Both the position numbers and the translations under genes were made by a program. Positions 6,826-13,673 of a DNA stretch of 22,319 bases are shown piece after piece. Source of the stretch: 2-12-FULL-41-16 sp964390625 (lineage in GTDB: Bacteria > Patescibacteriota > Patescibacteriia > Magasanikbacterales > UBA922); NCBI GenBank assembly GCA_964390625.1, contig CAYMID010000012.1:1-22319 (forward strand), written 5' to 3'. Each line of letters begins with the position of its first letter. Position 1 is the stretch's first letter. The notes under the pieces are model-generated. The model worked only from the letters and a program-made list of their open reading frames with translations. It was not told the origin of the DNA and searched no databases.

Positions 6826-8758
6826 ATGACTGTTGATTTTGCAATCGATTTTNNNNNNNNNNNNNNNNNNNNNNNNNNNNNNNNNNNNNNNNNNNNNNNN
6901 NNNNNNNNNNNNNNNNNNNNNNNNNNNNNNNNNNNNNNNNNNNNNNNNNNNNAAAACGAAAATTTCGTTGCCCTGGGCTGGTACATTCCACCACATTGCG
7001 TTTCGGATGTTAAAACAATACGGAGCCTTACTTGGTTACCAAAATAATTTTACCGTGTTGGATGCAGAGGATAGTAAAGATATTTTAAAAATGTGTTTGA
7101 AGGTCGAGGGGGTTGATCGCACGCAAAAACGTTTCCCCTCGCCAGCGGTCATTCAATCATTAATTAGCTACGCGCGTAATGCTCAAATTAGTTTGGCTGA
7201 TTTTATTGGTCTGCGTCACTCCAAGTGGGCCGATGTAGCCGACACAATTGTGCGCGTGGCGACCGAATATCACAAACGCAAAAAGGCCGCCAATGCGATG
7301 GATTTTGATGATTTGCTCGTGAACCTGGCACAGATGTTGCAAGCCAATGAAAATTTGCGTTTGCGCTTGGCCAAACAATTTGAATATGTGCTCGTCGACG
7401 AGTACCAAGATACCAATAAAATTCAGGCTTCGATTATTCGCGCGTTGGCATCGGTGCACAATAACGTGCTGGTAGTGGGGGACGATGCGCAAAGTATTTA
7501 CTCGTTCCGGGCCGCGGATATTGCTAATATCTTGGATTTCGAAAAGCACTACCCGAACCCGCGGATTTTTAAACTCGAAACCAACTATCGGTCAACACCA
7601 GATATTTTGGATGTGGCGAACGAGGTTATTGCTAACAACCGCAAGCAATTTAAGAAAAATTTAAAAAGTGTGCGCGAGCGTTTTACAAAACCCGAGGTGC
7701 GGGCATTTTTGGATCAGCGCGAGGAGGCTGAATTTGTGGCCGAGCGGATTTTGGAATTACGCGATGAAGGAGTTAAATTAACCAATGTCGCAGTGTTGTT
7801 TCGCGCGGCCTTTCATTCGCAGGCTCTAGAACTTGAATTAAATAAACGCAATATTCCGTACGATTATCGTGGCGGCGTGCGTTTTTTCGAGCGTGCGCAT
7901 GTCAAAGATGTGCTCGCCTTTTTGCGGGTATTTGCCAATCACCGTGACGAAATTGCCTGGATGCGTGTACTTACCTTACAGGCCGGAATTGGTCCGGCCG
8001 CAGCCGAAAAAATCATTGCGCGTGTTGGGGATTCTACCGAAATCAGCGAGGCTACGTTGGCCGAAATTAACCAACTACTACCAGCGCGGGCACGATTAGG
8101 TTGGAAAGATTTTTGCAATGTGTGGTATCTAATGGCCAATGAGCCAGCCGAGCCAGCAGCCTTAATCAAGGCCGTGTTACGTTCCAAATATGTAGAGTAT
8201 CTTGAAGCCGAGTTTCCTGATTTCCGGGAACGTCGCGAAGATTTGGAACAGTTGGCACAATTATCTGAACACGAAACTGATCTGGCTAAATTTTTGGCCG
8301 AATCAGTGTTGCAGGAACAATTTCAGCGACCAGGCGCGGCTCATGATGATGAAAAAATTGTGCTATCCACAATTCATCAAGCCAAAGGATTGGAATGGGA
8401 CGCGGTGTTTATCTTGAATGTGGCGGCAGGGCAGTTTCCGCACGAGCGCTCGTTGGCCGAGGATGGTGGGCTAGAAGAAGAGCGTCGTTTGTTTTACGTG
8501 GCGGTTACCCGTGCCAAAAAACATTTGCATTTGTCCTATCCGCTGACGGGGAGTATGAATAGTTATTTGCAAGGACCAAGCCCATTTTTATCCGAGGTTT
8601 CGCGTGATTTGCTGGCATTTGCCGAGGCGCCAGGCGGGTCGAGTGTGTTTATGAGCCCAAGTACCGAGGTTGACGATGTGCAGTATGTGCCCGAAGACGA
8701 GCCGTTTCCGACCAAACAACGCCCCAAGAGTTTTTTGCGCGATATTGATGACCTGTAA
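6826..8758 (+). CDS. UvrD/PcrA-type 3'-5' DNA helicase, interrupted by an assembly gap
   Basis: This superfamily 1A helicase unwinds DNA in repair and replication restart. Visible after the gap are motif Ib (GTFHHIAFRML), motif II (VLVDEYQDTN, about 7388), motif III (VVGDDAQSIYSFRAA, about 7474), motif IV (LETNYRS, about 7572), motif V (STIHQAKGLEWDAVF, about 8365) and motif VI (EEERRLFYVAVTRAKKH, about 8476). The start is taken as the ATG at 6826 (MTVDFAIDF), 8 nt after the previous stop and preceded by T as elsewhere. It is out of frame with the rest across the 100-N placeholder, so the gap is not truly 100 bp. The Walker A and Ia motifs should lie inside it. About 604 residues are readable after the gap. 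PcrA, UvrD and Rep cannot be separated here. Confidence 0.92.
6853..6952. other. Assembly gap of exactly 100 N
   Basis: This is a placeholder gap of unknown true length inside the helicase gene. From family spacing, roughly 80 codons, i.e. about 240 bp rather than 100, should be missing between the start and motif Ib. That estimate is inference from homologues. Confidence 0.95.
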
Positions 8759-8760
8759 AC

Positions 8761-8788
8761 AAAAAATCCCTAGGTTGGGATTTTTTCT
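8761..8788. terminator. Bidirectional intrinsic terminator
   Basis: AAAAAATCCC (8761-8770) pairs with GGGATTTTTT (8777-8786) around a short loop, just after the helicase stop. A-run and T-run on opposite sides let it work on both strands, which suits a minus-strand gene ending at 8854. Confidence 0.88.
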
Positions 8789-8824
8789 CACCGCAAATTT
8801 CCACTCTGAAAATCTCTGGTGATG

Positions 8825-8850
8825 GGCGGCTCCGCGAGGGTGCCGCCGCC
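8825..8850 (-). other. GC-rich hairpin after the 72-codon gene
   Basis: GGCGGC (8825-8830) can pair with GCCGCC (8842-8847 or 8845-8850). It sits 3 to 29 nt beyond the minus-strand stop at 8854, without a T-run, like the hairpin after the HNH-like gene. Confidence 0.45.
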
Positions 8851-8853
8851 TTG

Positions 8854-9072
8854 TTAGCGACCGTTTTCTCGGTTTATCGCCTCGACTTGCTCCTGGGTGA
8901 TTGGGCGACGAATTCTCACTCGTGCCCCACTGGGTCTGCGCAGGTGAATGTTCACGTGCGCCGTGTCCCCAGTCTGGCACACGGTGTAATACAGCCCTTG
9001 TGGGTACCCAGTAATAGCCCTGATGATTGCCGGGAACGGTCGTTCTTTTGGTTTTTCGATAACCCCCCCCAA
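8854..9072 (-). CDS. Possible small protein of unknown function (72 aa)
   Basis: The frame on the minus strand encodes a 72-residue basic protein. It starts at a TTG (9072) immediately before a run of eight G, reads GGVIEKPKERPFPAIIRAI early, and ends QEQVEAINRENGR. I recognise no family. Support comes from context: a clear promoter with 17-bp spacing lies about 21 nt upstream, a GC hairpin follows the stop, and a bidirectional terminator lies beyond. The alternating pattern of the middle (about 28-55) suggests beta strands. Its GC-rich codons resemble the HNH-like gene more than neighbouring genes. The lack of an ATG or Shine-Dalgarno and the homopolymer at the start leave the true N-terminus open. 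Overlapping frames on both strands look like shadows. Confidence 0.5.
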   Translation of the reverse strand: MGGVIEKPKERPFPAIIRAITGYPQGLYYTVCQTGDTAHVNIHLRRPSGARVRIRRPITQEQVEAINRENGR

Positions 9073-9099
9073 TTGCCCAAAAGGGCTAAATTCAGCGAA

Positions 9100-9128
9100 A
9101 TAATATCATGCATCACCCACGAAGTCAA
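9100..9128 (-). promoter_or_regulatory. Promoter of the 72-codon gene
   Basis: On the minus strand, TTGACT (9123-9128) and TATTAT (9100-9105) are 17 bp apart. The predicted start is near 9093. It is divergent from the ndk promoter, whose -35 begins 25 bp away. Confidence 0.65.
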
Positions 9129-9152
9129 GGGTGTGCCTGCGGGCCGACACCA

Positions 9153-9180
9153 TTGACTTTCTTGGCTTTTTCTATATACT
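9153..9180 (+). promoter_or_regulatory. Promoter of ndk
   Basis: TTGACT (9153-9158) and TATACT (9175-9180) are 16 bp apart. The leader to the ATG at 9212 is about 24 nt, A/T-rich and without a Shine-Dalgarno. Confidence 0.72.
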
Positions 9181-9211
9181 TGACCTAATTATTACTCTTA
9201 ATTTTACACAT

Positions 9212-9691
9212 ATGCGTTTCGACGGTCTCTACGAAAAGACCCTGGTCATTGTTAAACCAGACGGGGTTCAGCGCGGTTTGGTTGGGGAAGTTATCAAGCG
9301 TTTAGAAAATAAAGGCCTTAAGTTGGTTGGCCTCAAGATGATGCAGCTCGACGAGGTTCGTTTGCGCTCGCACTATTCGGCCCACGTGGAAAAGCCTTTC
9401 TACCCAGGCCTGGAAGCCTTTATGAAGTCCAGTCCAGTGGTGGTGATGGCAGTGGAAGGGCGCGAAGCGGCCGCCGCGGTCCGCCTTATTGCTGGTGCTA
9501 CCAATGCCTCAAAAGCCGATGGCGGTACCATCCGTGGTGACCTGGCTATGGGTATGTGCAATGTGGTGCACTGCTCGGATGCGGCTGAATCTGGCCAAAA
9601 AGAAGTCCAGATTTTCTTTGATGAAAAGGAAATCTTTGACTACGACAAGTCCGAGTACATGCACGTGTACATGGCCGACGAACGTGGCTAG
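9212..9691 (+). CDS. ndk: Nucleoside diphosphate kinase
   Basis: This enzyme transfers the gamma phosphate of ATP to nucleoside diphosphates through a phosphohistidine, supplying NTPs and dNTPs. The N-terminus KTLVIVKPDGVQRGLVGE and the active-site motif NVVHCSDAAESG are diagnostic. The catalytic His is followed by Cys-Ser-Asp where many homologues have Gly-Ser-Asp. It has 159 residues, about 10-20 more than typical, because of a tail that ends YMHVYMADERG. I chose the ATG at 9212 (MRFDGLYEK) because the family N-terminus begins there and the promoter at 9153-9180 excludes the upstream frame extension. It appears monocistronic, with its own promoter and another promoter just after the stop. 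Confidence 0.95.
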   Translation: MRFDGLYEKTLVIVKPDGVQRGLVGEVIKRLENKGLKLVGLKMMQLDEVRLRSHYSAHVEKPFYPGLEAFMKSSPVVVMAVEGREAAAAVRLIAGATNASKADGGTIRGDLAMGMCNVVHCSDAAESGQKEVQIFFDEKEIFDYDKSEYMHVYMADERG

Positions 9692-9692
9692 G

Positions 9693-9701
9693 TGTGGATA
9701 A
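9693..9701 (-). promoter_or_regulatory. Perfect DnaA box (TTATCCACA)
   Basis: The minus strand reads TTATCCACA, the consensus DnaA-binding 9-mer. It lies 1 nt after the ndk stop and just upstream of the -35 at 9707. It may tie expression of the gap-truncated gene to DnaA, but a single site can also be chance. Confidence 0.4.
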
Positions 9702-9706
9702 CTAGC

Positions 9707-9735
9707 TTGACCACGCCAAATAATCGCGTTACGAT
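9707..9735 (+). promoter_or_regulatory. Promoter with embedded inverted repeat
   Basis: TTGACC (9707-9712) and TACGAT (9730-9735) are 17 bp apart, putting the transcript start within about 6 nt of the ATG at 9747. An inverted repeat, AATAATCG (9719-9726) and CGATTATT (9732-9739), covers the spacer and -10. It has operator geometry, although no regulator is identified. Confidence 0.55.
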
Positions 9736-9746
9736 TATTAAATAGT

Positions 9747-9837
9747 ATGGCAAACAACCACCAACAACTCATGCTCACTATTAAGTGTCTTGATCGCAAC
9801 GTCAAGTATTTTGCGGTGTGGGCAAACGGGGTGAGTG
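9747..9837 (+). CDS. Partial gene of unknown function, cut by an assembly gap
   Basis: Thirty codons are readable (MANNHQQLML, then TIKCLDRNVKYFAVWANG) before the sequence runs into Ns. The start is supported by a promoter at 9707-9735 and the T-before-ATG pattern. I recognise no family, and nothing after the gap continues the frame convincingly, so the gene probably ends inside the missing sequence. Confidence 0.55.
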
Positions 9838-9937
9838 NNNNNNNNNNNNNNNNNNNNNNNNNNNNNNNNNNNNNNNNNNNNNNNNNNNNNNNNNNNNNNN
9901 NNNNNNNNNNNNNNNNNNNNNNNNNNNNNNNNNNNNN
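9838..9937. other. Assembly gap of exactly 100 N
   Basis: This is a placeholder of unknown true length. It hides the rest of the 9747 gene and any -35 element of the RNA promoter that begins at the right edge. Confidence 0.95.
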
Positions 9938-9943
9938 AAGCGG

Positions 9944-9949
9944 TATAAT
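9944..9949 (+). promoter_or_regulatory. Consensus -10 box of the structured RNA
   Basis: A perfect TATAAT lies 7 nt before a G at 9957. The matching -35 would fall in or at the edge of the gap and cannot be read. Confidence 0.65.
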
Positions 9950-9956
9950 TTACTAA

Positions 9957-10121
9957 GACTCTCCGGTCGACAGCGAATCTCATTCTACAAAATCATTGTC
10001 ACGGGAGGCCTAATTGCTTTGGTCCGTGGACCAAGGTTGCGGCCACCCACCTAATACAATTAGGGATGATGATTCCGCTGTCCCGCGGGGTCCGAAAAAA
10101 TCCCGTTTACGGGTTTTTTTG
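9957..10121 (+). ncRNA. Structured RNA, possibly 6S-like or a leader of the aminotransferase
   Basis: A transcript of about 165 nt is predicted from the TATAAT at 9944 to the terminator at 10095-10121. Its ends pair: GACTCTCCGG (9957-9966) matches CCGCGGGGTC (10083-10092) at 9 of 10 positions, and the stem continues as AGCGAATCTCAT against ATGATTCCGCT. The apex is a long hairpin, GGCC...TTTGGTC-CGTG-GACCAAG...GGCC. A closing stem, an open central region and an apical hairpin fit 6S RNA, which binds RNA polymerase holoenzyme, and GGTCCGT resembles its apical part. The terminator ends 6 nt before the next start codon, so a cis-acting leader is an equal possibility. It is not SRP RNA or tmRNA by motif. 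Confidence 0.5.
10095..10121 (+). terminator. Intrinsic terminator directly before the aminotransferase start
   Basis: AAATCCCG (10098-10105) pairs with CGGGTTTT (10110-10117) around TTTA, followed by a run of T. It ends 6 nt before the ATG at 10127. Confidence 0.88.
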
Positions 10122-10126
10122 TTTCT

Positions 10127-11281
10127 ATGCTTACCTTTCGGGCAACAATTCCACCCTCACCAACCTTGGCGATTAACGCGCTAGCTTTGCGCAAAAAGGC
10201 GCAGGGCGAGCGGGTTTATAATTTAAGTGCGGGCGAGCCAATGGTGGCGCCACACTCAGCAATTGTGGCAGCAGCCGAAGCGGCGGTGCGGGCTGGTAAA
10301 ACTTTATACACGCCAGCCGCGGGAATTCCCGAATTGCGGAGCGCTGTGAGTGTGTGGTTGCAACAAAATTATCAAGCCAAGTATTCGGCTGACGAAATTT
10401 TAATTACGGCTGGCGGTAAATTTGGTTTGTATGCGCTCTGTCGGACACTTTTGACAGCGGGGGACGAAGCAATTGTGATTGCGCCATACTGGGTCTCGTA
10501 TCCAAGCCTGACCAAAATGACTGATGCGCGCGTGAACACGATTGTGACTCAGGAACAATCGGGTTGGAAGGTTACGCCCGAACAATTGAACAAAGCGATT
10601 ACTCAAAACACACGAATCATCTTTTTTAATAATGCTGGTAACCCAACTGGCGCACTGTATTCGCGCGAAGAAGTGCGTGCGCTTGTCGCCATTGCCCATG
10701 AAAAGGGCGTTTTATTTGTGTCAGACGAGGTATACAGCGGCCTCACGTATGATGGTGAATTTACTTCGGCCGGTTCATTTCCCGAGTATCGCGGCAATGT
10801 TGTGGTAATTCAAAGTTGTTCCAAACATTTTGCTATGACTGGTTGGCGCGTGGGGGTCGTGGCAGGCGACAAACAATTAATTAAAGTCCTGGCTGATTGG
10901 CAAAGCCAAAGCACGACTGGCGCAGCAACAGTCAGTCAGTGGGCGGCCATTGCCGCATTTGCGAATACAGATGTAAACGTGGCGGTGAAAACCGAAATGA
11001 AAACACGTCGCGACGCATTGGTTTGTGCACTCAATCAAAATTTCAATTTGCAACTCACTGCGCCTGCGGCTGGTCTGTATGTTTTCTTGCCTATGAGCGT
11101 GTTTGGGGTAACTGAGACCGATTCGATTGCTTTTTGCACACGAGTTTTGGACGAGGCTAATGTGGCCATGGTTCCGGGTGCACCGTTTGGTGCCGAGGGT
11201 TATGTTCGTCTTTCGTTTGGTGCCGAGCCAGCCGAGCTTCAAGCCGCTGTAACGGCATTGGCGAATTACTTGAAAAAATAA
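10127..11281 (+). CDS. Class I/II PLP aminotransferase, aspartate aminotransferase-like
   Basis: This pyridoxal-phosphate enzyme transfers amino groups between amino and keto acids, most likely aspartate/2-oxoglutarate. Landmarks are Asn172 in NPTG, Asp200 and Tyr203 in SDEVYSG, the Schiff-base Lys233 in SCSKHFAMTGWR, Arg241, and the substrate-carboxylate Arg361 in YVRLSFG. At 384 residues it is full length, of the subgroup I-gamma kind (AspC of Thermus and Bacillus). The ATG at 10127 gives the expected short N-terminal arm. A strong terminator ends 6 nt upstream, so expression must come from read-through or from a promoter within the upstream RNA. Its 3' end contains the -35 of the tRNA promoter. 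Substrate choice is inferred from the family. Confidence 0.9.
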   Translation: MLTFRATIPPSPTLAINALALRKKAQGERVYNLSAGEPMVAPHSAIVAAAEAAVRAGKTLYTPAAGIPELRSAVSVWLQQNYQAKYSADEILITAGGKFGLYALCRTLLTAGDEAIVIAPYWVSYPSLTKMTDARVNTIVTQEQSGWKVTPEQLNKAITQNTRIIFFNNAGNPTGALYSREEVRALVAIAHEKGVLFVSDEVYSGLTYDGEFTSAGSFPEYRGNVVVIQSCSKHFAMTGWRVGVVAGDKQLIKVLADWQSQSTTGAATVSQWAAIAAFANTDVNVAVKTEMKTRRDALVCALNQNFNLQLTAPAAGLYVFLPMSVFGVTETDSIAFCTRVLDEANVAMVPGAPFGAEGYVRLSFGAEPAELQAAVTALANYLKK

Positions 11282-11298
11282 AGGGTATCGAGTAATAT
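11270..11298 (+). promoter_or_regulatory. Promoter of tRNA-Pro
   Basis: TTGAAA (11270-11275), inside the last codons of the aminotransferase gene, and TAATAT (11293-11298) are 17 bp apart. A leader of about 30 nt follows, with AGGGC/GCCCT arms that could fold before the tRNA. Confidence 0.6.
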
Positions 11299-11335
11299 CA
11301 GGGCATCGGGCAACTCTTCGGGGTAGCCCTCTCTA

Positions 11336-11411
11336 CGGGCTATAGCGCAGTTGGTAGCGCGCAAGCATGGGGTGCTTGAGGTCGTGGGTTCAAGTCCCGC
11401 TAGCCCGACCA
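11336..11411 (+). tRNA. tRNA-Pro (anticodon GGG), CCA encoded
   Basis: The cloverleaf is complete: acceptor CGGGCTA (11336-11342) with TAGCCCG (11401-11407), D stem GCGC/GCGC, anticodon stem CAAGC/GCTTG with loop ATGGGGT (11367-11373, anticodon GGG), and T arm GTGGG-TTCAAGT-CCCGC. Discriminator A and an encoded CCA (11409-11411) follow. The first pair C1-G72 is a typical proline identity element. It decodes CCC and CCU. Confidence 0.97.
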
Positions 11412-11424
11412 ATCAAAACATTCT

Positions 11425-12216
11425 ATGAAACACACTTATAGCCTTGGGGTCTTTCTTAATATTTTGCAGGGCACATGTCAGGAGGTACAGGAACAAGTGG
11501 TGTGTATTCGTAGTTTGGAAAAAATTGATCACATTGAGATTTGGCGCGAAGCGGCTTTTTTAGAGGCAGGTGTTGATGAAATGGTGCGCGAGTTAAGTGC
11601 AACCTATCGTCTAATTATGCATGCGCCATTCATTGGCCTTTCATTGTCTAGTCATGACCATGTTGCCAAGGCGTCTATTTTGGTTTTGCAAGATTTTTAT
11701 AATTGGGGATTGGAAATCGGTGCGCGTGTTTTTACAATCCATGGCGGCAATAAACCTTTTTTCCAAAACACTGTAAAGGATCTTGATTTGATTGTGCGTA
11801 ACCTTGCCCAATTACAAACTAAACCATCGCTTAAATGTACGTTGGAGCACATGCCGGCCTCTAAAAATTTTTCTACAGCTCCAGTTTCAATTATAAGTCT
11901 AGAAGAGCTGGAACAGGTAGTAAATTTTTTGCCAGATTTTGGTTTCACAGTTGATATTGGTCACGTGATTCAAAATGAAGAGAAATGGGAGGAGTGGATG
12001 GTCCGTAATTTAAACCGCGTGTACGATATTCATTTTCATGATGCTTTTTTGGGTGGCAAAGCGCACTTACCACTTGGTACGGCTGATTTTAAGTGCGCGG
12101 AATTTTTTCAATTTTTAGAAAAACATAATTACCAACAATTTCTGAGTCTGGAAGTTGTGGGAGCTACCGAAGTCACACAATCGTGGCAATATCTGAACGA
12201 AAACAATTTGTTGTAA
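11425..12216 (+). CDS. Xylose isomerase-like TIM-barrel protein (AP endonuclease 2 superfamily)
   Basis: The 263-residue protein has the TIM-barrel pattern of sugar phosphate isomerases/epimerases and endonuclease IV. Putative metal ligands follow the barrel strands: His66 (MHAPF), His106 (IHGGN), Glu141 (LEHMP), Asp177 and His180 (VDIGH), His203/His205 and Asp206 (HFHD), His214 (HLPLGTAD) and Glu243 (LEV). This set is complete, so the protein should bind divalent metal. The length is closer to the endonuclease IV/isomerase range than to xylose isomerase proper. It lacks the C-terminal segment I would expect of a full DNA-repair Nfo, so a sugar substrate is slightly favoured, but the function is open. 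It starts 13 nt after the tRNA CCA and may be read from the tRNA promoter. Confidence 0.82.
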   Translation: MKHTYSLGVFLNILQGTCQEVQEQVVCIRSLEKIDHIEIWREAAFLEAGVDEMVRELSATYRLIMHAPFIGLSLSSHDHVAKASILVLQDFYNWGLEIGARVFTIHGGNKPFFQNTVKDLDLIVRNLAQLQTKPSLKCTLEHMPASKNFSTAPVSIISLEELEQVVNFLPDFGFTVDIGHVIQNEEKWEEWMVRNLNRVYDIHFHDAFLGGKAHLPLGTADFKCAEFFQFLEKHNYQQFLSLEVVGATEVTQSWQYLNENNLL

Positions 12217-12240
12217 TTTCGTAGCTGAATTCAGCAATTA

Positions 12241-12246
12241 TATACT
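12241..12246 (+). promoter_or_regulatory. -10 box before the mannosyltransferase-like gene
   Basis: TATACT lies 24 nt before the ATG at 12271. At 17-bp spacing the -35 position reads TTCGTA (12218-12223), a weak match. Confidence 0.45.
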
Positions 12247-12270
12247 GTCCAAAGTTAGTAACTTTTGATT

Positions 12271-13368
12271 ATGAACAAGAAATTTCTGCAGTTTGCCATT
12301 GGTGTCGTAGCAGTGTGGTTGGTCGGAATGTTTTTGTTAGTGTGGTTTGGGGCGTACCGCTTTAATTTGCAGCCCGATAATGCGTATGGCTGGATGGGCT
12401 ACAAGGAATTTTTGAATCGTGATTTTAGTTTTGAAAATGTCCTGACGCTGTGGGACGGGCGGTGGTATGTGGGGCTAGCGAAAAATGGCTATTCGTTTGA
12501 TCCAAACGGACAAAGCAATGTCGCGTTTTTGCCTTTGTACCCACTGTTGTTGCGTGGTATGAATTATATAACGCATTCGTATGCGCTCGCTGGACTGCTA
12601 ATTAATGTGGTGGCATTAGTTGCGGCTGCATATGGTTTATTGCGTTTGGGAAAATTGGAAAAAATTTCCGAAAGTGATAGTCGTCGTGCAATCTTGTACT
12701 TCTTGATTTATCCAACAGCAATATTTTTTGCTGCGGTTTACACGGAGGCTTTATTTTCGGCCCTCGCGATCTGGTTTTTTGTGTGCGCCAAAGAAAAACA
12801 GTGGGGGAGAGCGGCGCTGTTTGGAGCACTCGCGGCGGCCACACGTTTGCCAGGCATATTTTTAGTCTTCCCACTTTTCTATTATTTGTGGCAAACTCGC
12901 GCACAATGGAGGAGTTATTTGTGGAGCGGTGTAATTGCGCTTGGGACTGCGGCCTATTTGGCTGCGCAATATTTTTACACTGGTCATGCGCTCGCATTTT
13001 TAACAGCGCAAAAACATTGGGGTCGCGTATTCGGTCACTTCAATCCAGATCATTTATATTGGATTACGCGCGCTGGGATTGCCAATTCGAGTATTGATGT
13101 ATTGTGGGGAATTGCACTCGTGACATCAATTGTGTGGGTGGGTAAAAAACTCGATTGGGGATATGCATTATATGCGGCCGCGATTATTCTCATTCCGTTA
13201 ACTTCCGGCAGCCTCCTTAGTCTTGCACGTTTTGGTATGGTTTTATTTCCAATCTCCCTCACGCTCGCCAAAGCAAAACCACACTGGCAAACCGTGTATA
13301 TCGTTGTTGCCTCGGTTTTGCTCGCGTTTTATACCACTCAATTTGTAAATGGCTATTGGGCAGGATAA
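12271..13368 (+). CDS. PIG-V/Gpi18-like integral membrane mannosyltransferase
   Basis: This polytopic protein of 365 residues, with about nine hydrophobic segments, resembles the PIG-V (Mannosyl_trans2) family, GT-C enzymes that use a polyprenyl-phosphate mannose donor on the outer membrane face. The large loop after the first TM holds the acidic motif LWDGRWY (60-66), followed by AFLPLYPLLLR (85-95). Further on are YPTAIFFAAVYTEALF and TRLPGIFLVFPL, all typical of the family. It may decorate the glycan begun by the 469-4125 operon, though that is inference from function rather than linkage. I chose the ATG at 12271 rather than a TTG six bases upstream, which lacks the T-before-start pattern. 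A bidirectional terminator follows. Confidence 0.85.
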   Translation: MNKKFLQFAIGVVAVWLVGMFLLVWFGAYRFNLQPDNAYGWMGYKEFLNRDFSFENVLTLWDGRWYVGLAKNGYSFDPNGQSNVAFLPLYPLLLRGMNYITHSYALAGLLINVVALVAAAYGLLRLGKLEKISESDSRRAILYFLIYPTAIFFAAVYTEALFSALAIWFFVCAKEKQWGRAALFGALAAATRLPGIFLVFPLFYYLWQTRAQWRSYLWSGVIALGTAAYLAAQYFYTGHALAFLTAQKHWGRVFGHFNPDHLYWITRAGIANSSIDVLWGIALVTSIVWVGKKLDWGYALYAAAIILIPLTSGSLLSLARFGMVLFPISLTLAKAKPHWQTVYIVVASVLLAFYTTQFVNGYWAG

Positions 13369-13380
13369 AGTTGAATAACA

Positions 13381-13405
13381 AAAAATCCCCTCAACGGGGA
13401 TTTTT
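13381..13405. terminator. Bidirectional intrinsic terminator between convergent genes
   Basis: AAAAATCCCC (13381-13390) pairs with GGGGATTTTT (13396-13405) around TCAAC. It serves the mannosyltransferase-like gene (plus) and bL28 (minus). Confidence 0.92.
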
Positions 13406-13417
13406 ATTTTGAACCGA

Positions 13418-13588
13418 TTAAGCGGCTGCAGCCTGCTTGGCAGCAGTTTTGAGACAGCGGGTGCAAATTTTGACACCGTTCACAGTCTGCAAGTTCATTT
13501 TTTGGCGGCGCAGGGTCTTGATATTCGAGTGACTGCGAGTGGCCGATTTCTGCGAACGCTTGTCGCACGAGATGCAAATGCGGGACAT
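13418..13588 (-). CDS. rpmB: 50S ribosomal protein bL28, zinc-ribbon form
   Basis: This small basic protein of the large subunit sits near the ribosomal E site. The 56-residue product starts MSRICISCDKRSQKS and contains TRSHSNIKTLRRQKMNLQ (17-34), the conserved bL28 core. Two CxxC pairs (Cys5/Cys8 and Cys42/Cys45) should bind zinc. I chose the ATG at 13588 because the family N-terminus begins there; the upstream extension of the frame runs through the promoter. A stretch of Ala/Lys ends the protein. It has its own promoter and a terminator shared with the convergent gene. Confidence 0.93.
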   Translation of the reverse strand: MSRICISCDKRSQKSATRSHSNIKTLRRQKMNLQTVNGVKICTRCLKTAAKQAAAA

Positions 13589-13625
13589 AAAAATATTGCT
13601 AAACGAGGGGATTGAGGGTATACTT

Positions 13626-13654
13626 TTGACTAATGCGCCTAGTTTAGTTAATTT
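13626..13654 (+). promoter_or_regulatory. Promoter of the M50 protease gene
   Basis: TTGACT (13626-13631) and TAATTT (13649-13654) are 17 bp apart, giving a leader of about 12 nt. It overlaps the rpmB promoter, with the two -10 boxes 3 bp apart. Confidence 0.6.
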
Positions 13655-13669
13655 TCGCGCTTTTGTCAA
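13641..13669 (-). promoter_or_regulatory. Promoter of rpmB
   Basis: On the minus strand a perfect TTGACA (13664-13669) and TAAACT (13641-13646) are 17 bp apart. The predicted start near 13634 gives a leader of about 46 nt. Confidence 0.75.
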
Positions 13670-13673
13670 GTGT

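Noticed and set aside
9957..10093. SRP RNA, tmRNA or T-box leader
   Set aside because: The GGAA-loop domain of SRP RNA, the tRNA-like ends of tmRNA and a proper T-box TGGNACCGCG sequence are all missing.
13539..13673. N-terminal extension of the M50 protease
   Set aside because: It runs through rpmB and both divergent promoters; HExxH is placed correctly from 13674.
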